Below, piece after piece: positions 50,901 to 61,030 of a DNA stretch of 64,000 bases (within the stretch, counting starts at the first letter, position 1; each line of letters opens with the position of its first letter). Under the pieces are notes generated by a model. The model was not told the origin of the DNA, did not search any database, and was given only the letters and a program-made list of their open reading frames with translations. The stretch is from Lanius collurio (lineage: Eukaryota; Chordata; Aves; Passeriformes; Laniidae). A program made the translations under genes and the position numbers. The stretch lies in NCBI GenBank assembly GCA_020086605.1, contig JACBWW010000039.1, forward strand, positions 2,598,156 through 2,662,155, given 5' to 3'.

Positions 50901-51192
50901 GTTATTACATAGGTCCTTGGTGCATATCAAACACTCACCATAGCTACACACTTATCCCATGGAAATGATTTCTGAGAGCAGCAACAAGCAGCACTTAACT
51001 CCTACTGACTTCAAAAATGAGATACTCATTTGGGAGGGCTTTGACCCAATTCATGCCTGTAAATGAAAATTTTGTTAATTCCATTGAAACATCCTTAAAC
51101 AGAACAGGAGAGATCCAAATTTACTCTTTTGCAATGGGCAGAGACATAAGAACTCTCTCATTGATTCTGGTCAAATTCCTCTGAAGCCAAAT
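47958..51192. other. Unassigned non-coding DNA
   Basis: GC-richer to about 48110, then AT-rich. The 162-codon plus-strand frame at 47881-48369 starts inside the LTR and is not gene-like. No exon or other repeat recognised. Confidence 0.5.
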
Positions 51193-51799
51193 TGCAGTGG
51201 GTTTGGCTGGGGTAGAATTAATTTTCTTCATAACAGCTGGTATGGGCCTGTGTTTTGGGCTGTGTTGAAAACAGGGTTGATATTTCAGGGATGATTTTGT
51301 TAGTGCTGAGGAGTGGTTAGAGAGTCAAGGCCTTTTCTGCTCCTCACCCCACACACGAGCGAGAGGCTGGGGGTGCACAAGGAGCTGGGAGGGGACACAG
51401 CCAGGACAGCTGACCCCAACTGACCCAGGGGACATCCCTGACCATATGGCACCATATAGCAGCATATAAAGCTTGGGGAGAAAAAGAAAATGGGTGGGAT
51501 GTTTGGAATAACAATATTTGTCTTCCCAAGAGATAGAGCCCAGCTTTGCTGGGGATGTCTGAACACCCTGAGTGCACAGGGGGAGTGGGGAATGAATTCC
51601 TTGCTCTGCACTGCTTGTGTGAATGGCTTTTACTTTACCTGTCAAACTGTCTTTATCTCAACCCTCAAGTTTTCCAACTTTTACAAGTTCTGACTGTCTC
51701 CTCACTTCCACAGGAGTGGTGGGAGGTAGAGTAGGGTGGAGGGGAAAAGGCTGAGCATTGACATGGGGCTGAGGTGCCAGATGAGGTTAAGGCATGACA
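51193..51799 (+). mobile_element. Solo LTR, avian ERVL-type family
   Basis: Seen: about 607 bases matching the avian ERVL-type LTR consensus as I know it, in order and on the plus strand. Blocks are 'gtgggtttggctggggtag' near 51197, 'ttaattttcttcata' near 51218, 'gagtcaaggccttttctgct' near 51323, 'gctgggaggggacacagcca' near 51384, 'acagctgaccccaactgac' near 51406, a TATAAA at 51465-51470, 'tttgtcttcccaagag' near 51518, 'tgaatgaattccttg' near 51589, and 'actgtctttatctcaaccc' near 51646. It ends near GGCATGACA at 51799. The polyadenylation signal, usually ATTAAA just before ACTGTCTTTATC, reads GTCAAA here and so looks broken. Flanks (CAAAT, AAAGT) do not form a clear target-site duplication. 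No ERV interior is present on either side, so this is a solo LTR. Confidence 0.9.
51465..51470 (+). promoter_or_regulatory. TATA box of the ERVL-type LTR
   Basis: TATAAA in the context AGCATATAAAGCT, preceded by two similar ten-base words (ACCATATGGC, ACCATATAGC). It is at the family's usual promoter position, so the core promoter motif is intact. Confidence 0.65.
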
Positions 51800-54700
51800 A
51801 AAGTTCAGAAAAATTTCACTGATTTACATCAGGGGAACTATATTGGCACAAACCCAGAAATGCTTCAGCCCTCCCTGGTTTGTGCTGCCCTTCCCTGCCA
51901 CTGGCAGTGCACTGAATACCAACATGCAATTCATGTGCTACCAGGAACTACATGAGTGTCACATGCATTTCTATTTCACTGTTCAGAAATCACCACTAAG
52001 AGCTCTCCAAACACCTCAGTTTACTTCTTATTCATCCCTAGCATGGTCACAATCCTTCTGGAGTTTCTTTATCTTTGATAAATACATTTTTTGTGAATAT
52101 TCCTAGTGAGAGGGCAGGATGACATGTACACTGGAAAACATCATATTATTGTTCTAACAAAAAATTTAATACTTCATAAATTATGAAGAAATAGAAAAGA
52201 TTATTCTGAAGAGACAAATGCTTTACACAGCAGTCCCTACATATGGATTCAACTAACAGACATACTACAGCAACTCAGAGAGCCAGTTGGGAGGAAAATA
52301 TTAAATCTGGAGCATTTTTAATGATTCATAGAAGTACAAATCTGACTTCTGTGCAGATGTTGACTATGCAGCATAGCAGCACATAATCTAATATGGAAGC
52401 TTTTTAACAATAACCCTAAATTCCTGCTAGCACTAAATGGCAAAATCTAACAACTACAAAGAGAAAAAGACAAGTACCACACAAAAGCTCATTGACAACT
52501 CTAGAGCAGCAAAGTTGAAGTCAAAAGAGTAGGAAATCCCAATCTCTGAAACTTCATTACTGCTGACATTCTGTTAAAGCATCAGTATATATGCATACAA
52601 ACTATGGAATTAGGCATACAGAAAGTACTTGGAAATTCTTTTGGCAAGACAGAATGTTTATTGGTCTTTTATTCTATGTTGTCCAAACAATTGCCATGAT
52701 ATTCTATGATCTATTTGAAATAGGTCCTCTAAGTTGCCTTTTTTTTTATTTATTTTTTTGTTACTGTGGATGAGGGGAAAATATAAAATGTTCTAAAAGG
52801 CTGTGGATTTTTGGGAGGGGAGGGGTTTAGTTTTTGTTGTTGTTTGGTTGTGTTTTATCAGGAGAGTTGGTTTTTTTAAAGCAACTCATTCATAAAGTAC
52901 TATCAGTGAAGTTTCTTTGATTTTTCTCAGAAACAAATTTTAAACTGACTTTTACCAATAGAAAAGATGTTGCCAGCACATCTTTTATTTTTATCAATTT
53001 TTAGCTCAGCTAATATAGAGAACACTTTGCCCTTAGTTACCTCACCATCACACAGAATTCAGCCAAAGGGTAAACTCCACAGAAAAGTGCAGATGCTATC
53101 AGAAAAATAGAAGGAACAAGATGAAAAGGAGAAAAATTTTAAAAGGAAAGCAAAAATGCTGAAAAGTATTTAAAAAAAATTTAAAACTATCCTGTTCAAA
53201 ACTTAGTTAACCCATCACAAAAAAATATTTATCCAGATTCTGAAGATACACCTCTAGTAGTATCATTGTTTCCAGATCCATTGTTCTCCACAAGAATCTG
53301 CCTTAATGTTCAAGAATCCTCCCTCACCAGCAAGCACAGCAACACTGCTAGTCTTGGAAAGAGGAGCTGCTGTCCAGAGGCCACTGAGAAAGCACAGGAA
53401 AATCCAGACAACTTTAGGGAGCTCCAAATGCCATTTAGTTTCACATGGAACAACCTCCATTCAGAATTGGGCTGAGAAGGGCTCTCAGAAGGTAACTACA
53501 CAGAGTCTCCTTCCTGTAATTGCTGAAACAAAACATTTTCCCCTGGTTTTCTCACTGAAACCTTCTGTATCAACATATGCAAAGGCAAAAACCTCGCACT
53601 AAATCATTTTTCTCCAGCAAGGCAGGAAATGAGCAGTGCAACTCCATCATCCAGTGGTTGAATAAGGCCTGGAGTGGTGAGCAGGAAAGTAGAAATTTTG
53701 CTGGTTCTTATCCTACCCAGAGACACAGGAACTGTGCTGCCATCACTGAGCTGTCATATCTGAAAGGGCTGGTCCCCAAAGGGGCACTCTGGCAAGATTA
53801 CAAACTGCTCATCCAGAGGAAAGAATTTCTTAGTCTGGAAGTGTCATTACAGATAAACTGTTCCTACACTCATGGGTAAGCAGGTATTCTGAGAGTAATG
53901 TGTATTTACCACCTGGCTTATGCTTGCAAAATCTGGACCATATTGAGTTTGCTTCCTCTGTTTCTCATCGAATGAAAAATAATGGGATGAAAGAATATTT
54001 GTCTGTGAGCATCTCCATAAATTAACAAGAAAAATTCTTAAAGTAATTGAGGTTGGAACCCATAATTGAATTGAGAATATTTCTACCAATCTGTGATTCT
54101 TTATAAGACAAGTGATATTATCTCTTCAATGCTTACTGGGTTCAGCACTCTGCCTCTCCAGTGCATTACTACATTCAGAAAAGCAGCTGGTGATAAACAT
54201 GCAGCACTTCTTCAGTTTAATAAGTGCATAGAACCTAATGATTTTGGCAAGCTTTTAACATTTTATTGCTGGCAATGTGTTTGCAACACTCATGTAATGT
54301 AGCAATAACAAAAAACAAAACTGTCTGTTGCCCAAAATGTTTACAGAGCACAGATCTATGAGCTCTTTGCATATCTGATATAGGTGGGGCATAAATCAAC
54401 CTCTTTCACTTACACTCCACAAAGTTTATCTTAAAAGCAAGTAAGGAACTGAATATACTGTGGGAAAGATCTTTTTTACCAGGAAAATAAAAAAGAGAGG
54501 AAAAAAAAAACAGTTTTACTGCCACACCAGACTCTCTTTCAAAGGGACTTATGAGTTTTCCAACTAATGGCACATAAAATTAGGAGATTCTGGAAAAAAT
54601 GATGCCAACTGTCCTTTGAGGTTTTACTGGTTTCTCCCAGAGACCTTTGAAGCCTCAGGGCAGCTGAAAGAGTGATCTGTTCTGAGAATGCACTGGGACA

Positions 54701-55233
54701 CTCAGGTGTCAATGCCTCAACATCCCTCTCAGGACTGTTCCTCAGCTCCTTTCTTTACACTCAGGGTGATTTCTGCCTGAGTTCAGATGCTGAAGACTGC
54801 TCAGTGGCAGGAGGGACAGCTGATTCAAAGAGATGGCTTACACCTATTCCTGAAGGTTCATTCCTTTTCTACTACCACCATTAACATGCAATAAAAATAT
54901 TCCCCAGGAAAGCAAAGGCACTGCTGGATAGTAATAGCTTCACCATACAAAGAGGTAAAGTTAGCAGAAATTCCTACAGTATTTATAAGTTTTCTAACAT
55001 GTGTTTAAACTCTTAGAGGCATTATCAAATCATAGAATTCTACACATCAGTAAATTCTATGAAACATTCAAAATGGAAATAGAATTAGTGTGAAACTTTC
55101 TAGTTGATGATAACACAGAAAGCTTAATGGAACTTGTGTATGACAACAGAAACCTTTCAGAACCATGAAAATGTTAAGACCAATTGAGAGTTTCTATGAT
55201 TTAAGTTACAAATTATACTGTTGAGGTACCTTC
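51800..55233. other. Unassigned AT-rich non-coding DNA
   Basis: T-rich and G/T-rich low-complexity stretches lie near 52739-52759 and 52810-52856. Frames at 53306-53602 and 53577-53879 (98 and 100 codons) overlap each other in different frames and have no known domain. No other repeat recognised. Confidence 0.5.
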
Positions 55234-55591
55234 CCCATTGCAACATTATACCAAAATGAATTGTTTTCTGTTGTAATATTACAATTATCTTGCTTCTAGT
55301 AATGTCTTCCCTTTCTCTTGGTTAAGTCACTCTGTTACTGCTGGAAAGACACAGAAAAGAGCCTTGATAAAAGGAAAAAAGGCACCTCCTTGCTTAAAGT
55401 GACATCAGAAATCCCATTGCAACATTACACCAAAATGAATTGTTTTCTGTTGTAATATTACAATTATCTTGCTTCTAGTAATGCCTTCTCTTTCTCTTGG
55501 TTAAGTCACTCTGTTACTGCTGGAAAGACACAGAAAAGAGCCTTGATAAAAGGAAAAAAGGCACCTCCTTGCTTAAAGTGACATCAGAAAT
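55234..55591. repeat. 179-bp tandem duplication, two near-identical copies
   Basis: Copy 1 is 55234-55412 and copy 2 is 55413-55591; both begin CCCATTGCAACATTA and end GACATCAGAAAT. By eye the copies differ at only three sites, all transitions: one T/C in the ATTATACC/ATTACACC word and two in the GTCTTCCC/GCCTTCTC word. That is over 98 percent identity. There is no simple-repeat core and no TG...CA or poly(A) hallmark, so this is a segmental tandem duplication rather than a transposon. It could be a recent real event or a false duplication of two haplotypes in the assembly. Confidence 0.95.
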
Positions 55592-58500
55592 GAGAGATCC
55601 TTTAGTTTCTGACACCCACACCCTATATGAGCTCAAGAAGATTTCTTTCCCCACAGAGAGTGGTGTGGGATTTTCTTGGAAGCAGACATCCACTTTCCTA
55701 AGCAGGCACTGGCTCCATAATTAGATAACCACAGGTCTACAGATTCCTGCAGGAATTTCTGATGGCAAACAAACTTCAGTGTGAAAACATGTGGTCTTAA
55801 GATTCTTTTTTCCTGTGAGCATTTAGTCTGGCAAAAGCCCAGGCAGTGCAAGAGAACTCAGGAAGTGACACAAAGACACCTGAAATAGGCACACTAAACA
55901 TTCACATGAATATTTATGGGGAGCGTTTTGCACTATTGACTCTGCTCTTGTTACTAAACATAATCAATTTATGTTAATTAATAACACTATAATTTTGGGC
56001 TGTGGAAGGTCAAAATTTTGTTTTTCTATTATTGCCAATTAATAGTTTTCCATGGTTGCAAAGAGTCAGACAATTTGATTCTTAATTTAAATATAAGTTC
56101 TGACAAAACACATGGAGCAAACTCCCATTCTTAGGTCAAATTAGGAAAGTAAGATTATGAAAACTACCTTGTTGAGAAGCATCCTATATATGTATGCATC
56201 CATTTATGGCATGCTTATTCCCTCAATTAACATGTAGGGACAAGAACAAAGAAGCAGGAAAGAGAAAAGTGCCATTTCTTGAACTCAGAGTTTTCCAGTG
56301 TATTTACATAAGGCATAATTTTTTTTGTCCTCAGAATTTGATTTCTGTAACACCAGTGAATGCAGATTCTTATTGTTTAAAGGAAAACAAAAACTCAAAG
56401 GGAACACAGACTGATTTTGCCTTTAGTTAAAACATTCCTGCTAAACACTGGGCCAGGCATCTTAAAATTGAACATTTTCATTTCTCAGTTTTAATATGCA
56501 CTAAGAATATTGCATTTTACATAGGGAATTATTTTAACTTCAGCTCAAATTTCACTGCCATCCTAATACCCCTATAGTAACTTTTTGTCCAGGACACTTC
56601 AGAGAGTAAATAAATATGTAGTGAAAGCTCAGGGTTCAGTTCCTTCACTTATAAAATATCTAATAAAATACTATTGCAGACTGAGAAAAAAATTGCAGGG
56701 GTTCATAACCATGTGTAGCCAGCCCATATGTCAATAATGGGCAACAAAGGATTCTTCCCAGTGTTTGCCAATCAATGCCCAGCAACATGACTCAGCAGCC
56801 ATTGAAAAATAACAGCTTTTGTTAAAGTCCAAGAAAAAACAGCTTGCTTTGTTCCATTTTTCATCATGCCCCAAAATTACCCTGCTTTACTCATTATTTC
56901 TCTTTCAAATACAAGGAGGGAGAGTCTGAAGAAGCAAACAATGTTTGAAAGAGTAGTTAGAACACCAGACAGCTGCAAGCTTAACTGCAGTCTTGCCACT
57001 TGCTTTTGCTGCTGCAAACAAGTTTATAATGAAACACTTCTGACAGATTTTTCAGGTAAATAATTGCCCTGATATCAGTGAATCCTCTCTAACTGAAGTG
57101 CCAGTGTGCTCTGGGACTTTACTGAAGGAAGATCTAAGTTACCATATGCAACATATACATTAAAATCCTTAAATATAAATCGTAAGAAAACACACGTTTG
57201 TGAAAAGCAATTGACATTTTACACCATTAGCAGCTTCAAATTAATTTTTAGAAATCTTCCAAGCATTAAATTATATTTTAGTTAATTATTGTCCTTTATT
57301 ATTTGCATAAAATAATTTTCATTTTCTTGAATACAATTGCTAAGATAGTCAAGGTCAGTGATGTGTTTTGTGTTCCTTGATAGAATACTAAATAATTACT
57401 GCACAGCCTACAGTGTCTTGCTCTTCAGCAAAAATCTAATGATCAGAAACACACACAAAATTATAATTCCTATTACCCAGAAATTCCCTTGTTTCCTCCC
57501 TTTTCCTTCTGTCATAACTACACCCTGTGAAAGTGGAAATGTGCTTAGGAGTGTGACTGCACTGACTTCTTGGGACTCTTTTGTCCCTATGGAGGGCAAA
57601 AACAATCACCTGTAATATTTAAGTGCAAGAATTGTTTCAACACATTTCTTGGAAACAAAGAGGTTTGCAGGAGTTCAAAACCTGGCTGAGAAACAGGAAG
57701 ACAATAGGACAGAGAGGGGGAAAAACCCAAACCAAACCCTGGAAAGCAACAGGCACATTCTTGCATCTCTGGGTGCAGTGGGTGCTCCAGGGGAGTCCTT
57801 TGACTGCCTCCATTTCACTGCCATAAAATGCAAATAACGTTGGCAGCTCTGAGGTGACTGAAGGTACAACACACGATGGAGAAGCCTTGTCCACCTCTCT
57901 CTGGTTCTGCCTTCAACACCTGTGTATTCAAAATAGTTTCAGCCACCTCTGAAAGGCAAATTCTCCTTGAGAGTGGCTGTGAGGTTTGTAAGTGTAGATC
58001 TTGCAGGATTAGGCTTTGAGGAGAAGGAGCAGGACAGGTTCTATTTCAGATGGCACAATTCTGCAAATACTGGACACCCCATTCAGCTCCACTTCCCTGC
58101 AGCCTGCAGGAGGTACCACATGGAACAACCCTGTTCTCCAAGTATTTAAAAGACTCAGGAAATTAGCCTGCAAGGCAATTTAAAAGTAAAATAACAGTGT
58201 TTTTATTTTCTACTCATTTATCACTGTGCCTTGGTATGGGAGTTCACAGAACTTCTGTGTTTTCCCTTTGATAGCCATGGACTTTTCTTGCTGTAACCCT
58301 GCTATGTTATTCCTATTTAAATCCACTGAATTTCATACTGACTGACTACTCTATAATGCTGCTTTCTTAACTGACATCTATTTTACAGAATAAGTTAAAC
58401 ATTGATCATGCCCTAATCTTTTAATTCACTTAGAAGTTCAAATTTAGTCTCCAAAATACAGTCATTTTATAAAACACCTACAATTTCTGCGTATCAACCA

Positions 58501-60976
58501 CTAACATGAAGCGGGAATTATCTGAAAATATGCATTTTTTCCAGTGTAATTTTCAAATTGCATTAGCACATTTTTGCCTCTACCTAAGAAGAAATAGGAG
58601 TATCATACATAAAAATTCAGAAAAGAGAAAATGTAATCTAATGAGTATATTACTTCAGGCTTCATTCATCAGCCATTTCTGGATATCATCATTGAGATTA
58701 TTACCTTGGCATTTTTTTGGCCAAGGACAAGAGTGCTAATTCTAAGTCCTTTGACAGGCAGTGTCTGAAAAATAGAAAGCAATAATATCTCCTGGTAGAT
58801 CTGCTGATAAAATATCTGACATAATTACACTTTTAACTGGGGGCAATGAAAATGTCTGGCATTCTAGGTCAGGATGATAGAATTTCACAAATAAGAGGAG
58901 AAGAAAAAATTTCAATCTTAAATCTGCTATAGATGATTACATTCCACATAAATCACACAAAGATGTGAAAGCTGTGACTTGGGCAAGGTGACCAACTCCT
59001 GAGCAGCTGCATCCCCCAGCAAAGCAGGGGATTGCAGCACACAGGGCATTTCCTGAGCTGGGGAAAACCAGAGGAGCAGCAGGATCCACTGAGAGGCAGC
59101 AGATCCAATGGCCAGCAGTGCACACAGAAGGGATGGAGCCATGCTGGGAGAAATGGGCTGAAAGCAGGAGGCTGCTGAGGATTTCAAAGTGCTCAAGGGA
59201 CCTTGCAGCTGGGGATCACCCCTGATAAATGTGTGTGAACAGCCACCAGTGATCCCCCAGCACAGACCAGTTTCAATGGTGCCTTTGTCTCCACCCTGTT
59301 CCTCTGCCCAGGCGTTGCTTTGGTGGTTAGTGAGGTAAAGGAAATAAGTTACCAACATTCCAAGGATGTCTTATCTCTAGACTTATACAGCAAAATACTG
59401 TTCTACATCTATTTCTCCTTAGAAATATTTGGGTAGAGAACAGGATGGTATTTTTTGGTGAACAAAGTTAGGTGTGGGAAATCTCAGGACTGTGCCTTGT
59501 CCTTGCCTGCAGCTGTTGTTGATCACAGGTTGCAATCACTGAAGGATTGCTGTAAGCCATTCACACCAGAGGGATGCTGTTAACCCCCTGCTTCTGCCAC
59601 CTAACCTCTGACTGCAGCAGCTTTGAGCCAGCACTTTGGGCATCAATGACACTGAGAAGGCCCAAGCTTGCTCTTTTTATGTACAGGTACATTAAAATGT
59701 CAATAGTGTAAACAAACTGCTTATTAAAAACTCGGGCACACCCACCACAGTAAGGTCACTGCAGAGGAGCAGTCAGGGATATTGACCCAGTTCCTGAGCC
59801 CTCCAATGCCCAACTTCTAAGGAACAAACTTGGGAACAGAAATATTAACAAGACCACAGGACAGTTTGATTTGCATGGGTCAAAAGGAGCCTGTTAATGT
59901 TTTGCATACTCATGAGCCTTCCTCCTCTGTGGGTGTGGAATGCTGGACTTTGAGTTAGCCCACAGAGACATGTCTGAAGAGCACAGCCCAGAAAAGCTTC
60001 TGGCAACTGGGAGGCTTTTCCTGCACCACGACCCAGTGCTGGAACAGGCTCAGCAGGCAGATGCTGAGCAGCAGTGGCTGTTTTGTACAATCTGCAAACA
60101 TGCTCTGGTGTCAACCTCTTTTGTAAACACAAATGCTTTCTCATCCCTGTAAGCTTTAACATTCCCCACCTTATTGGTCATAAAACTTTCCTTGGGTAGG
60201 TAATTTGTGCACCACCAATACAGAAAGAGGACAACTTTTATAAATAAGCAGATGTTGTTCATTTTTATTTTCTCCTGCCAAGAACTGATTTACTGTAAAT
60301 TCCCTCCATCTGGCAGGAAGCTAATCTGAATATGAATCAATCTATTAAAAATAACTTCAAAAATTTCAGGCATTCATAACAGGGCTTTTCCTGTACAATA
60401 CCCTTTTTCAGTCATTCTACTCAGACAAGCAAGCTTTTCAAAGCAAATCAAGCTGAAATATTTTGAGAGAATTTTTCAACTTGCATTTTTCATTAATTCT
60501 ATCACTGTAGTATGAACTTATTTTGATTTTTCTGCTGTCCATAAACAAATATTTTCAAGGAAGTAAAGCAGAGTATTCAAAAAAAATTTGGGGTAGGAGG
60601 GGAGTAATAATTGTCTATATTCAGTGTATATAAAAATAATGTGCAATAAAACTGTCTTAAAATCCCACTTTGGCCCTTAATTTTTCAAATGCTCCCTTCT
60701 ATCACTGAAAGAGACAGGTAAGTAAATACATACACACACTTTCTTTAACAAGAGCAGTTCAGGAACAGCATCCAACAAAGAAATAATGATATAACTAAGG
60801 TTTAGCTGCCAGCTCTGCATAAGTTACACTTCTACATTGTCAGCAGAAAAATCCTGTCTACAGAATCTGAGAATGATGAATAGATGCCTGTCTAATGAGA
60901 AAATAGAGAAGTGAACTCATAAAACACCCTCCCCTAATTATCTGTAAAAGCACTATATCTTTTTTCTAGTTAACTG
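55592..60976. other. Unassigned AT-rich non-coding DNA
   Basis: No gene recognised. About 58975-59330 and 59500-60110 are GC-richer. The first of these carries a 143-codon minus-strand frame (58927-59358) with no known domain, which I treat as spurious. The rest is AT-rich. Confidence 0.5.
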
Positions 60977-60977
60977 N
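60977..60977. other. Ambiguous base (N) beside a tandem repeat
   Basis: A single N immediately before the first copy of the 32-bp-period repeat, in the context TTAACTG-N-CTCCCAG. Confidence 0.95.
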
Positions 60978-61030
60978 CTCCCAGAGAGGGGGGAACTCAA
61001 CTCAATTCACTCCCAGAGAGGGGGGAACTC
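60978..61030. repeat. 32-bp-period tandem repeat, partial array
   Basis: CTCCCAGAGAGGGGGGAACTC occurs at 60978-60998 and again, identical, at 61010-61030. The 11 bases between them (AACTCAATTCA) complete a 32-bp period. Only about 1.7 periods are visible, and an N abuts the array, so a longer array may have been collapsed here. The six-G run in each unit is a plausible cause of sequencing or assembly difficulty. Confidence 0.9.

Noticed and set aside
58927..59358. 143-codon minus-strand frame with a hydrophobic stretch
   Set aside because: The hydrophobic segment follows from CAG/CTG-rich composition on the opposite strand; no signal peptide context, domain or neighbouring exon.
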